From positions 310,001-374,000 of the forward strand of contig VXNJ01000001.1 of NCBI GenBank assembly GCA_009840625.1: a DNA stretch of 64,000 nt. The letters are read 5' to 3'. Made by a program: the position numbers and the translations under genes. This document shows positions 34,469 through 43,287 of the stretch, one piece after another (within the stretch, counting starts at the first letter, position 1; every line of letters begins with the position of its first letter). Source of the stretch: Chloroflexota bacterium. Lineage in GTDB: Bacteria; Chloroflexota; UBA11872; VXNJ01. A model generated the notes under the pieces. That model was not told the origin of the DNA. It made no database searches and worked only from the letters and a program-made list of their open reading frames with translations.

Positions 34469-34578
34469 CAGTCGATTCTCTGAATCGCCGCGATCGTTGC
34501 GTGGCGCAACGTCGCCGGTTTGCCGCGTCCGGGGAAAATGCAGATTGCGCGGGACAGCACGGCCAAGTTGCGGATTCG

Positions 34579-35595
34579 ATGATGCAGATAACCAATGACC
34601 GGTTGGCCGCCATCTTGGATGGCATGGCCGGAACCCGCGTCCTGGTGATCGGCGACCTGGTGCTCGACGAACACCGCCTGGGGGTGGTGGCTCGCCTCTC
34701 CCGGGAAGCCCCGCTCCCGGTCATCGAGCAACGCGAGCTTCGTCACCTGCCTGGCGGGGCGGGCAATCTGGCCGCCAACCTATGCGCGCTCGGCGCCCAG
34801 GTCGCGGTAATGGGGGTCGTGGGCGACGATCGGCGCGGTGAGAAGCTGATCGAGCTCATTGGTGGCGGCGGTGCGGACACCGGCCAAATAATCGTTGCCG
34901 CTGGGCGGGCCACTCCGACCAAACTCCGCATCTGGGCGAGCGGCGACCGACAGTTCAATTACCAGCAAGTTGCCCGGATCGATACGCCTGCGCCCTCCCC
35001 GGTCCCGGATCCGATAGTCGCCGACCTGGCCGCCCGTTTGCGCGACGCCGCGGCGTCGGTAGATGCGCTCGTCTATTCCGACTACGACGGCGGAGTGGTC
35101 GACCCGACGGTGGCGTCGGCGGCGGTGCAGGCAAGCGGCGGTAGGGCCCTGCGGGTCGCCGATTCGCACGGCGGGTTTGAGCGGTTCCGCGGATTCGATG
35201 CGCTCACGCCCAATCAACCCGAAGCCGAATCGTTCCTTGGGCGGCGGTTCAAGACGCTCGCAGAGGCCCGCGCCGGGGCCAAGGAGATGCGCGTCCGCCT
35301 CGGGTGTCGCCAGGTCTTGCTGACCATGGGGGCGCAAGGAATGATCCTGGCCGATGAATCAGTCACCCCTCTGCACATCCCGGCCGTAGCCGGCGCCGGG
35401 ATCGCCGATCCCTCCGGGGCCGGTGATTCGGTGGCGGCGGCGTTCGCGGCCGCCCAGGCGGCCGGTGCCGAGCCCGCGGAAGCGGCGCTGCTGGCCAACA
35501 TGGCCGGCGCGGCGGCGGTCGCAGAAATCGGCGTTGCAGCGATTTCCGCAAAAGATATCCTGGCGGTGGCTGCGGCGGGACTGGCCCGTTCGTGA
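34579..35595 (+). CDS. HldE/RfaE domain I-like heptose 7-phosphate kinase (PfkB family)
   Basis: A 338-residue PfkB sugar kinase. LVIGDLVLDEHRLGVVARLS and EAPLPVIEQ (about residues 16-45), then LPGGAGNLAANLCALGA (about 52-68), are typical of the kinase domain of HldE, which makes D-glycero-beta-D-manno-heptose 1,7-bisphosphate. The catalytic loop is DPSGAGDSVAAAFA (about 276-289). The frame is open 26 codons further upstream, but the fold begins at the ATG pair 34579/34582. The stop overlaps the next start as GTGA. The kinase and nucleotidyltransferase are separate proteins here, as in HldA/HldC organisms. Confidence 0.82.
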   Translation: MMQITNDRLAAILDGMAGTRVLVIGDLVLDEHRLGVVARLSREAPLPVIEQRELRHLPGGAGNLAANLCALGAQVAVMGVVGDDRRGEKLIELIGGGGADTGQIIVAAGRATPTKLRIWASGDRQFNYQQVARIDTPAPSPVPDPIVADLAARLRDAAASVDALVYSDYDGGVVDPTVASAAVQASGGRALRVADSHGGFERFRGFDALTPNQPEAESFLGRRFKTLAEARAGAKEMRVRLGCRQVLLTMGAQGMILADESVTPLHIPAVAGAGIADPSGAGDSVAAAFAAAQAAGAEPAEAALLANMAGAAAVAEIGVAAISAKDILAVAAAGLARS

Positions 35596-36095
35596 AGTCG
35601 CGGCCGGCCCGGGTGATCGAGGCTTCCGCGGCTTCCGGCCTGGCCCAGCGCGGCGGGAAGACCCTGGTGCTCACCAACGGGGTCTTCGACCTGCTGCACC
35701 CCGGCCACCTGGCTTTCCTGCAGGATTGCGCCGAACTGGGCGATCTATTGGCTGTGGGCGTGAACGTGGACGAGACGGTCAGACGGCTGAAAGGACCGGG
35801 ACGTCCCGTTCAGGGGATCGAGGAGCGGACGGCGGCACTGGCCGCGGTTCGCTGGGTGGATTTCGTGATCCCTTTTCCGGAGCCGACCGCCGAAGCGCTG
35901 ATCCGGAACCTGCGCCCCGACATCTACGCCAAGGGCGTGGAGTACGACCCAACCGGGATCGACCGGCGCCCATTGCCCGAACTGGCAGGCGCCCGCGATG
36001 TCGGAGCCTGCTGCAGGTTCATCCGAATGCGCGACGGGCACTCGACCACCGAGCTGGCCGCCCGGGTCGCAGCGTCGCATAGAGGGCCCAGATAG
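35592..36095 (+). CDS. HldE/RfaE domain II-like heptose 1-phosphate adenylyltransferase
   Basis: A 167-residue nucleotidyltransferase. TNGVFDLLHPGHLAFLQDCA (about 29-48) is the HxGH-type motif, and GVNVDETVRRLKGPGRP and ERTAALAAVRWVDFVIPF are characteristic of the second domain of HldE, which forms ADP-glycero-manno-heptose. A GTG start overlaps the kinase stop by 4 bases. The C-terminal GHSTTELAARV corresponds to the usual GYSTTxIV segment. Together with the kinase it gives a split ADP-heptose pathway; the intervening phosphatase and final epimerase are not in the window. Confidence 0.87.
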   Translation: MKSRPARVIEASAASGLAQRGGKTLVLTNGVFDLLHPGHLAFLQDCAELGDLLAVGVNVDETVRRLKGPGRPVQGIEERTAALAAVRWVDFVIPFPEPTAEALIRNLRPDIYAKGVEYDPTGIDRRPLPELAGARDVGACCRFIRMRDGHSTTELAARVAASHRGPR

Positions 36096-37672
36096 CCGCC
36101 GACCCTCGATTCACCGGACTCCTGGCGGCCGTTGGCCTGGTAGCCGCCGGCAACGTTCTTTCGCGCCTGCTGGGCTTTGTGCGCGAGCCGGTGATCGCGG
36201 CCGTTTTCGGAGCGACCGCCCAGGCGGATGCGTTCGAGATCGCATCGCGCGTTCCCAACACCCTGTTGGAAGTCGCGATCGGCGGGGCGGTGTCGGCGGT
36301 GCTGGTTCCGCTGCTGGCCGGGATCAGCGACCCGGCCGCGGCGGCCCGGTTGTTCGCCAATGTCGCCTTGGTAACCGCGCTGCTGCTCGGATCGCTGGTC
36401 GGCCTGGGGGTCTTTTTCGCCGGGCCGATCGTTCAGTTGCTGGCCCCCGACCTGCCTGCGGAGGCCAAGCCGCTGGCCGTCGACATGCTGCGGTTCACGC
36501 TTCCGGCGGCGCTGCTACTGGGCCTTTCAGCGGTTGTTACGGCGCGCCTGCTGGCCCGCGAACTCTTCCTGGGACCGGCGTTTTCGGTGTCGTCGCTGAA
36601 TGCGGTTCTGGTGGTCTCGATCCTCGCCCTGACGCCGCTGCTGGGTCCGATCGCGGTCGCACTGGGTTACCTTTTGGGCGCCGGCGCCCATCTGCTGGTG
36701 CAACTGCCGGGACTGCTGCGGATCGACCCCCTGGCCGCGCGCCCGGCACCCTGGCGCGATCCGAACCTGCGGCGCGCCGCGGTCCTTTACCTGCCGGTCC
36801 TTGGCGGCTTGCTGGTTACCCAGCTCGTGATCATGGTTGACACCCGCCTGGCCAGCAGCGCCGGCGAAGGCAGCCTGGCAATGATGCGATTTGCCGCGCG
36901 CCTGCAGCAGTTCCCGCTCGGCGCGGTTGTGGCCGCCGTCGCCCTGGTGCTGCTGCCGGGACTCTCGCGAGCGGCCCCGGAACGGTTGGCCGATCTGCCC
37001 GGCGCCGAGGAATTTGGCCGGTTGCTCTGGTCGGCAGCGCGCGCGTTGGCGGTCGGAATCACGCCGCTGGCATTATTTCTGATCCTGGCCAGCGAGCCCA
37101 TCGTCCGGGTAGTTTTCGCGCGCGGCCAGTTCGTCGAGGCCGCAATCGCCCCGACCGCGCTGGCATTGGTCATATACGCGCTGGCGCTGCCGCTGATCGC
37201 AATCGATCAGCTGCTGATCTTTGCCTTCTACGCCTGCCGCAACACGATCCTCCCGGCCGGGGTCGGGGTACTGGGCAGTCTGGTCTTTCTGGCGATCGCG
37301 TTTCCGGCCTCAGCGGCAATCGGATTTCACGGCCTGGTCTGGGCCAACACGGTTCAGAACAGCCTGCACGGACTCGTCCTTATCGGGTTGATCCTTTACT
37401 GGACGCGGCAACGCCCCGGCCGCTCCGCCTTCGTCTTCCTAGCAAAGATCGCCGTCGGTGGGACGGCGGCTGGGTTCGCCTTGCTAGCCGGCTCCGCCGC
37501 GGGCGGCGCCCTCGAAGCGGGAGAACCCGGCCTGTTGACGCTGGCGATCGCCCTGCCGCTGAGCGCGGTCGTCTATTTGGGAGTGCTGCACGTGCTGGGA
37601 GTGAGGGAACCGGGCGTGATCCTCAGCCTGCTCCGGAAGCGGCTGGGCCGCGGCCGGGCCCGGGTCAGTTAA
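36092..37672 (+). CDS. murJ: MurJ/MviN lipid II flippase-family protein with non-standard start
   Basis: A polytopic protein with about 14 hydrophobic helices. SRLLGFVREPVIAAVFGA, QADAFEIASRVPNTLLE and the middle QQFPLGAV block identify the MOP-superfamily flippase that moves lipid II across the membrane. The first ATG/GTG/TTG in frame is a GTG at 36179, inside the first helix. The conserved GLVAAGNVLSRLLGF segment lies upstream of it, and the frame is open back to 36083 with no standard start. An ATA at 36092, which overlaps the preceding stop as ATAG and has AGAGGG 5 bases upstream, is the best candidate and gives 526 residues, the normal length. Confidence 0.85.
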   Translation: MAADPRFTGLLAAVGLVAAGNVLSRLLGFVREPVIAAVFGATAQADAFEIASRVPNTLLEVAIGGAVSAVLVPLLAGISDPAAAARLFANVALVTALLLGSLVGLGVFFAGPIVQLLAPDLPAEAKPLAVDMLRFTLPAALLLGLSAVVTARLLARELFLGPAFSVSSLNAVLVVSILALTPLLGPIAVALGYLLGAGAHLLVQLPGLLRIDPLAARPAPWRDPNLRRAAVLYLPVLGGLLVTQLVIMVDTRLASSAGEGSLAMMRFAARLQQFPLGAVVAAVALVLLPGLSRAAPERLADLPGAEEFGRLLWSAARALAVGITPLALFLILASEPIVRVVFARGQFVEAAIAPTALALVIYALALPLIAIDQLLIFAFYACRNTILPAGVGVLGSLVFLAIAFPASAAIGFHGLVWANTVQNSLHGLVLIGLILYWTRQRPGRSAFVFLAKIAVGGTAAGFALLAGSAAGGALEAGEPGLLTLAIALPLSAVVYLGVLHVLGVREPGVILSLLRKRLGRGRARVS

Positions 37673-38525
37673 ATCCCGGGCGCTGCTCCAGCTGGTTGCG
37701 CAACTCCAGGTTGTCGCGACGCCGTTCGGCGCCGAACCAGCGGAAAAAAACTATCGCCAGGACGAACCAGAAGATGACCTTGCCGGGCGTCCACATCAGC
37801 AGGCCACCCAACTGCTGGTCGTCGGCCGCGCTGAGCGCGAACACCCGCGGGGCGTCGGCGTAGACCTGGTAAACGGGTCCATCGGCAAAAGTAAGAATCG
37901 CCCCGAACAGCGATTGCGGCACCGGCAGAACGAACAGGTAGAAGATCTGGAACACGGGCCGAATGGGCGGCAGCCGGCGCGACTGGGAAAGCAGCGGCCA
38001 CCACATCATCAGCGAGACCGCGATGTATGAACCGTGTTCAAGGTCGTGGACGATCCGGTTGGCCAGCGCGGTCTCGTAGAGCGCCGGCACGTGCCATACT
38101 GCGACCACGCCCTGCGAGACTCCGATCGCAACCACCGGATTGGTAACCACGCGGCCGACCCGCATGGTGCCCGGCAGGCGCAGCACCAGGTCGATCATCC
38201 ATCCCGGAGTTCCCAGCAGGATTCCGACCGGGACTATGAAAAACATGATCAGGTGCTGGACCATGTGCATCGAGAACAGGAAATGCTCGCCGATGTAATC
38301 AATCGGCGAAAAGATCGCCCCGGCGAACGCCAGCAGGCCGGATAGGAACATGGCCGGCCGCCACCATTCCGGGTCCGGCCCCAGGGCGAACCTGGTCCGC
38401 AGCGGCCCCAGAACGTAAAGGTAGGCGCCGGCGGCCAGCAGCAACGTCAGGCCCGCCAGGAAGTCAAAGCTCCAGACGTTGGTCTGCAGCGACTCTGCGA
38501 CGTGGGCGGTGTGGTAGCGGATCAA
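37665..38525 (-). CDS. ctaG: CtaG-type cytochrome c oxidase assembly factor
   Basis: A 286-residue integral membrane protein with about seven helices. The block LFSMHMVQHLIMFFIVPVGI (about 83-102) with its histidines, WHVPALYE (about 144-151), and the following LEHGSYIAVSLMMWWPLL are diagnostic of the caa3-type CtaG family, involved in copper delivery to oxidase. The start is a TTG at 38525 with a poor Shine-Dalgarno. The 3' end overlaps the murJ stop by 8 bases in convergent orientation. No oxidase genes are nearby. Confidence 0.88.
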   Translation of the reverse strand: MIRYHTAHVAESLQTNVWSFDFLAGLTLLLAAGAYLYVLGPLRTRFALGPDPEWWRPAMFLSGLLAFAGAIFSPIDYIGEHFLFSMHMVQHLIMFFIVPVGILLGTPGWMIDLVLRLPGTMRVGRVVTNPVVAIGVSQGVVAVWHVPALYETALANRIVHDLEHGSYIAVSLMMWWPLLSQSRRLPPIRPVFQIFYLFVLPVPQSLFGAILTFADGPVYQVYADAPRVFALSAADDQQLGGLLMWTPGKVIFWFVLAIVFFRWFGAERRRDNLELRNQLEQRPGFN

Positions 38526-38569
38526 GCTCGGACCATGGAGTCCTTACTGCGGTCAGCCGATTATCGCGG

Positions 38570-39346
38570 TCACCCCGAGCGCATGACGTGCTTGCGCAAC
38601 CACGGAACCGTTCCGAACATCCGCAGCGAAAAATAAATCAACAGGGCCACGAATACGTAGCGCAGGATCTGCTGGTCGATCCAGCCGCCGGCCAGAGTTC
38701 CAAACAGGAGCCCGGTGGGCACCGAGAAAAGCGCAATGCCGACCGCCCAGCGCCAGCGAACGTTGCCCAACCGGGTGTGCGCGATGGTGCCGGCCACGGA
38801 CGTAGGGATCATCATCGCCAGCGCAAAGGCCTGGGCGTCGCGCTGCTCCATGGAGAGAAAGAAGACCGTCGTGGGGACGACGAATATCCCGCCGCCAACC
38901 CCCAGCAGCCCACTCAGGAACCCGGCCAGCAGCCCAATGACGACCGCGACAAGGTAGCGATAGATCCCGGCGAACGCGAAAAGCTCCTCAGGGTCGGCCA
39001 GCAACAGGAGGAGCAGAGCGGCAACCATCAGGAAGGCGGCAAAGGACCGGCGCAGGCCGACTTCCGGCATGGCCGAGGCCGATCGTGCCCCCAGCGGCGC
39101 GGTGGCGATCGAGGGAACGGTGGCGACCAGCACGAGCGTCCAATCAATCTGCACCGAGATCGTGTACCCAAGCAGGCTGGCCAGCGCGGTCAGCACCACT
39201 ATCGCCAGGGAGGTGCCGTGCGCCACCACCTGCGAAACCTTCAGCAGCGACACCATCAGCGGAACCATGAACGTACCGCCGCCGATGCCGGCCAGTCCGG
39301 AAAACACGCCGCCGCCCAGACCGGTGAGGGCGACGCGGGGCCACAT
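38570..39346 (-). CDS. TauE/SafE (TSUP)-family sulfite/anion exporter
   Basis: A 258-residue membrane protein with about eight helices arranged as an internal repeat. The paired glycine-rich signatures GLAGIGGGTFMVPLM (about 17-31) and GLLGVGGGIFVVPTTVF (about 146-162) mark the TSUP family, which exports sulfite, sulfonates or related anions. The start was placed at the ATG at 39346, directly before the first helix. A GTG at 39457 would add a proline-rich 37-residue leader but leave only 36 bases to the divergent cysK. With a sulfatase and CysK in the window, sulfur-anion handling is plausible. Confidence 0.82.
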   Translation of the reverse strand: MWPRVALTGLGGGVFSGLAGIGGGTFMVPLMVSLLKVSQVVAHGTSLAIVVLTALASLLGYTISVQIDWTLVLVATVPSIATAPLGARSASAMPEVGLRRSFAAFLMVAALLLLLLADPEELFAFAGIYRYLVAVVIGLLAGFLSGLLGVGGGIFVVPTTVFFLSMEQRDAQAFALAMMIPTSVAGTIAHTRLGNVRWRWAVGIALFSVPTGLLFGTLAGGWIDQQILRYVFVALLIYFSLRMFGTVPWLRKHVMRSG

Positions 39347-39492
39347 CAGGTGCGCCGGCCGGTTCGGTGTGGTTGGCGGCTGGCCGGTTCGCGGATACTT
39401 TGGCTGGAAGTCTGCAATAGGGTCGATCGGCAATCTCGAACACAGATCATTTTCCACGCGGCGCCGAAGACGCCTCCGGGCCCGGGATCAAC

Positions 39493-40470
39493 GTGCGCGG
39501 GCATCGCCTCGGCCGGGTCGGGGCCAGCGTCATCGACCTGATCGGAAACACCCCGCTGGTCCGCATCAACAACTGCGTGTCCGACTCGGCCGCCATCATC
39601 CTAGGCAAGCTGGAGTCGACCAATCCGGGCGGCAGCGTGAAGGATCGCACCGGACTGGCGATGCTGGAGGCGGCCGAGCGATCCGGAGCGATCGGGCCGG
39701 GCCGCACGGTGGTGATCGAACCCACCTCCGGCAACACCGGTATCGCGCTGGCCATGGCTTGCGCGGCCAAGGGCTATCGCTGCGTGATCACGATGCCGGA
39801 AACAATGAGCATCGAGCGTCGCCAGGCGTTGCTGCTGTTCGGCGCCGAATTGGTCCTGACTCCCGCCGCCGGCGGAATGCAGGGGGCCATCGACCAGGCG
39901 GTCCAGCTGCGCGATTCGATCGACGGGGGTTGGATCCCGCAGCAGTTTGAAAACCCCGCCAACCCCGACATCCACTTCCAGACCACCGCCGAAGAGATCT
40001 GGCGCGACACCGAGGGCCAAGTCGACTTCATCGTCTCCCCGGTCGGGACCGGCGGAACGGCCACCGGCTGCGCGCGCGCCCTGAAGCCGCGCAAGCCCGG
40101 ACTCAAGGTGATTGGGGTCGAACCCAGCCGCAGCGCGGTGATTTCCGGGGATCCGCCCGGTCCGCACCGCATCCAGGGCATCGGCGCGGGGTTTGTGCCG
40201 GAGATATTCGAAGCCGACCTCATGGACGAGGTGCTAAAGGTCGATGACGAAGCCGCCGAGGACATGGCTCGACAGCTCTGCGCCCGCGACGGGGTCTTCG
40301 TGGGCATTTCCGCCGGGGCCGGCGTCGCTGCCGCACGTTCGATTGGTATGCGGCCCGAGAACGCCGGCAAATTGATCGTCGTAATACTGCCGGACACCGG
40401 CGAGCGATATCTCTCCCACCCCGGGTTCGAGTCGGTGATCTTCAACGCCGAGTTTCAAAAGCCCGCCTAA
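39493..40470 (+). CDS. cysK: Cysteine synthase (O-acetylserine sulfhydrylase)
   Basis: A 325-residue fold-type II PLP enzyme. SVIDLIGNTPLVRINN opens the fold, the cofactor Lys lies in NPGGSVKDRTG (about 43-53), PTSGNTGIALA (about 77-87) is the substrate loop, and SPVGTGGTATG binds the PLP phosphate. It makes cysteine from O-acetylserine and sulfide. The start is a GTG; no strong Shine-Dalgarno is seen. It is divergent from the TauE/SafE gene. Confidence 0.94.
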   Translation: MRGHRLGRVGASVIDLIGNTPLVRINNCVSDSAAIILGKLESTNPGGSVKDRTGLAMLEAAERSGAIGPGRTVVIEPTSGNTGIALAMACAAKGYRCVITMPETMSIERRQALLLFGAELVLTPAAGGMQGAIDQAVQLRDSIDGGWIPQQFENPANPDIHFQTTAEEIWRDTEGQVDFIVSPVGTGGTATGCARALKPRKPGLKVIGVEPSRSAVISGDPPGPHRIQGIGAGFVPEIFEADLMDEVLKVDDEAAEDMARQLCARDGVFVGISAGAGVAAARSIGMRPENAGKLIVVILPDTGERYLSHPGFESVIFNAEFQKPA

Positions 40471-40547
40471 CCCGCACCGGGCCGTCAAAGCGCCGGGCCC
40501 GTCGAACTTTCCTGTTGCCGATGCCGCGTTGCTAGGTCATACCGTCG

Positions 40548-40620
40548 GTTCGCCCATTCCATATATGTAGCTTGAATGGCTTGACCATATATTTCATATA
40601 TATGTAATATATGGGCGAAC
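40548..40620. repeat. AT-rich element with 10-bp inverted ends and an inner palindrome
   Basis: GTTCGCCCAT at 40548-40557 is matched by its exact reverse complement ATGGGCGAAC at 40611-40620. Between them is strikingly AT-rich DNA, including a 30-base palindrome at 40585-40614 (CCATATATT at its left end, AATATATGG at its right) that is perfect apart from one symmetric mismatched pair. TTGACC (40581-40586) and TAATAT (40605-40610), 18 bases apart, form a promoter-like pair inside it pointing to the von Willebrand gene. It could be an operator-promoter or a miniature inverted-repeat element. No target duplication was found. Confidence 0.6.
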
Positions 40621-40899
40621 ACGCGGCGCTAATGCGGCCCGAATTGAACGCGGTTCAGTATTCACCGCATACTGCAACCCGCGTGTCTCAGCGCAATGGG
40701 ATCAAGACCCTATCGCAAACACGGTAGCGTCTTGCACATATTGCCAGTCCCTCTTTCTCCGGTCATTACGGGAGGTCTCTGCATATCGGAGCAAGGAGGG
40801 CTACGAACCAGGTCGATGGGGTTTCGGTGCAGTCAAACCGGGATTGTCCATCGCACCGCCAAAACCGACCAAGATCACATATGACGGGGAGCAGGAAAG
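40621..40899 (+). other. Long untranslated leader or empty spacer before the vWA gene
   Basis: No gene is evident on either strand. If the promoter-like pair in the palindrome is used, this would be a roughly 280-base 5' leader. Only the final AGGAAAG, 1 base before the ATG at 40900, and GGGGAG slightly upstream are recognisable signals. Confidence 0.4.
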
Positions 40900-42738
40900 A
40901 TGAACAAACGAATTGGGCATTGGCATGTCAACAAGCCGGCCGCCATCTTTTTTGGCATCGCCCTTGCGGCGATCGTAATCGTGGGCGCACTCGCCAGCCT
41001 CGGCGACATCAGTAAGGGTGGGAGCGAGCCCTCCGCGACCGAATTCGCCCGCCCGCCGGCGGCGGACATTGCAACTGCCGCACCGGCATCCGTGGAATCG
41101 GACGCTGCGGCCGAGTCGGCGGGATCGGAGATGATGATGTTCAGCGCCGATTCGGCAACGACTCAGACGGAGGCCGGCAGATACGAGCCCGCCAGCGCCA
41201 CGCCTGCGTCCGCGCCGGCCAGCGGGGCAACATTTTTCCAGGGCGGTTCTTCGTCGTTCCAGCAGGCCCGGTCCACTGCGCAGTCTGGGAACGTGGTTGC
41301 CACCGGCAGTCCGGCCGCTACCACGTTCAGGGACTACCTGCGAACCCGGAGCGTATCGGCAGCGGCCGACGCAGTTTCTACGTTCAGCCTGGACACCGAC
41401 CGGACTTCGTTCCAGTTGGCGCTCAACTGGATCAAATCCGGTTACGCGGTCGAGCCCGATTCGGTCCGCGCCGAAGAGTGGATTAACGCCTTTGATTACC
41501 GGTATGACAAGCCGCTGCGCGGAGACAGTTTCGCCATATCCAGCGCCGTAATCGAGCACCCCCTGAACCACGGGCAATACCTTGCCCGGCTGGCTTTTCA
41601 GGCACCTGAATTCGTCGACAATACGCCGTTGAACGTGACCTTGGTCATGGATGCCTCGGGGTCGATGGGGGACGGCAATAGGGTCGCCATCGCGCGCGCC
41701 GCCGCCGAGGCGATTCGCCGGAGCCTGGGTGAAGACGACCGGGTCGCAGTGGTGCAGTTCTCCACGGACGTAATCGGCGATCTGACGGTTGAGCACGCTC
41801 ATCCGGATTCAAGTAACGTGCGTCGATCGATCGACGCGCTTCGGCCGCGCAACTCCACCAACGTCCAGGCCGGACTGGATCTGGGCGTGCGGCTCGCCGA
41901 TCAGGCGCGTTGGAATCGGCCCGACGCTCACAATTACGTGATCCTGTTCTCCGACGGCGTCGCCAATGTCGACGCCACTGACCCATTCGGGATCCTCGAA
42001 TCGGTCGGCCGCGGAGAAAGCCAGAATCCGCTGCGCCTGATCACCATCGGCGTCGGGGTCGAGAACTTCAACGACTACCTGCTCGAGCAACTGGCCCAGC
42101 ACGGCAACGGCTGGTACCGCTACCTGAGCGACGTCGACCAGGCCGAGGCGACATTCCAACGCGAGAACTGGCTCGCAATCTCGGTCCCGTTCGCCGACCA
42201 GACCCGCGCCCAGATCACCTGGGACGACCAAGTCGTCAATTCCTGGCGGCTCATCGGCTACGAGAACCGGATCACCAGCGACGAGTCCTTCGTGCAGGAC
42301 CGCCGTGAATTCGCCGAGATCCCGGCCGGATCGGCCACGACCGCATTCTTCGAATTGGAGCTGCACCGGCCGCCTTCAGGTCCCGGGGAGCGGATCGGAG
42401 AAGTCGAACTCCGGTGGGTTACCCCGATTTCAGGCGATTCGAATCGCCAGCACGCGCCCATCCTTGCCAACCGGCTCGGGGAGCGCGACTATGACAACGC
42501 GATGCTTCGTTTTGGAGCCATCGTGGCCCTGGCCTCGGACCGCTACTCCAGCCTCTGGAATGCGCAGTCCGGTGACCGGGTGGTAGGCGAGGAACTCTCG
42601 GCGCTGCGCGATGAACTGGGGCACCTGGAACCGCATCTCGGCGGCCTGGGCGCGTTCCGCGATTTCAGGACCGTACTTGGGCACCTCGCGGCCTTGCCGT
42701 TCGAATCGGCGACAGGTCGTTCCGGTTACAGCCGCTGA
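40900..42738 (+). CDS. Von Willebrand factor type A domain protein, YfbK-like
   Basis: A 612-residue protein. A single N-terminal membrane helix (about 12-34) is followed by a low-complexity Ala/Ser/Pro stalk (about 40-145). The VWA-N block with TFSLDTDRTSFQLAL (about 161-175) comes next, then the VWA domain with the MIDAS motif DASGSMGDG (about 251-259). A C-terminal domain of the YfbK/DUF3520 type contains GEVELRWVTP. The family is membrane-anchored and outward-facing; ligands are unknown. The fold binds protein partners through a divalent metal. It stands alone, with the AT-rich palindrome upstream and a terminator shared with the ribosomal operon end downstream. Confidence 0.88.
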   Translation: MNKRIGHWHVNKPAAIFFGIALAAIVIVGALASLGDISKGGSEPSATEFARPPAADIATAAPASVESDAAAESAGSEMMMFSADSATTQTEAGRYEPASATPASAPASGATFFQGGSSSFQQARSTAQSGNVVATGSPAATTFRDYLRTRSVSAAADAVSTFSLDTDRTSFQLALNWIKSGYAVEPDSVRAEEWINAFDYRYDKPLRGDSFAISSAVIEHPLNHGQYLARLAFQAPEFVDNTPLNVTLVMDASGSMGDGNRVAIARAAAEAIRRSLGEDDRVAVVQFSTDVIGDLTVEHAHPDSSNVRRSIDALRPRNSTNVQAGLDLGVRLADQARWNRPDAHNYVILFSDGVANVDATDPFGILESVGRGESQNPLRLITIGVGVENFNDYLLEQLAQHGNGWYRYLSDVDQAEATFQRENWLAISVPFADQTRAQITWDDQVVNSWRLIGYENRITSDESFVQDRREFAEIPAGSATTAFFELELHRPPSGPGERIGEVELRWVTPISGDSNRQHAPILANRLGERDYDNAMLRFGAIVALASDRYSSLWNAQSGDRVVGEELSALRDELGHLEPHLGGLGAFRDFRTVLGHLAALPFESATGRSGYSR

Positions 42739-42776
42739 AATAACGTAGTCCGGGTCTTGCCGCCCGGAACCGAGTG

Positions 42777-42809
42777 CAAAAGAACCGGGTCGGGAAATCC
42801 CCGACCCGG
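42777..42809 (-). terminator. Rho-independent terminator of the rplJL transcript
   Basis: A 10-bp stem (CCGGGTCGGG/CCCGACCCGG, 42785-42794 with 42800-42809) with a 5-base loop. On the minus strand it is followed by TTCTTTTG, and it lies 43 bases past the rplL stop. On the plus strand the same hairpin may also help end the vWA transcript. Confidence 0.75.
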
Positions 42810-42852
42810 GTCTGCCAGTTGCGGCCGCCGATGACTGCCGGAACCGGTTCGC

Positions 42853-43236
42853 CTATTTGATGTCGACCGTCGCGCCCTCGGCCTGCAGCAACTTGGCGAT
42901 TTCCTCGGCCTCGTCGCGGGATACCGCTTCCTTGATGGCGTTCGGGGCTTCGTCGACCATCGCCTTGGACTCCTTCAGGCCAAGTCCGGTGATCTGACGC
43001 ACGACCTTGATGACCGGGATCTTGTTGGGTCCGATCTCGGACAGCACAACGTCGAATTCGGTCTGCTCGGCCTCTTCTGCTTCGCCGTTGCTGGCCGGCG
43101 CGGCCGCCGGCATCGCGGCCATCGCCGAGACTCCGAATTTCTCCTTGAGTTGCTCGACCAGTTCGGCCAGTTCAAGCACCGTGAGGGACTCGATCGCACC
43201 GATTAGTTCGTTTACGTCGGCTTTCTTGGTTGCCAT
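42853..43236 (-). CDS. rplL: Ribosomal protein bL12 (L7/L12)
   Basis: A 127-residue stalk protein. The N-terminal dimerisation region ([19 protein letters not shown]), an Ala/Glu hinge (about 41-58) and the globular domain with [20 protein letters not shown] (about 72-91) are all present. It recruits translation factors. It is the last gene of the operon, 51 bases after rplJ. Confidence 0.97.
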   Translation of the reverse strand: MATKKADVNELIGAIESLTVLELAELVEQLKEKFGVSAMAAMPAAAPASNGEAEEAEQTEFDVVLSEIGPNKIPVIKVVRQITGLGLKESKAMVDEAPNAIKEAVSRDEAEEIAKLLQAEGATVDIK

Positions 43237-43287
43237 GAGGGTTCCTTTCCGTTTAGTGGATAAAGGGTCTATGAATTTGGCCGCGGC

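Noticed and set aside
40548-40620. AT-rich island as a replication origin
   Set aside because: No DnaA-box cluster (TTATCCACA-like) or dnaA/dnaN/gyr neighbour is present.
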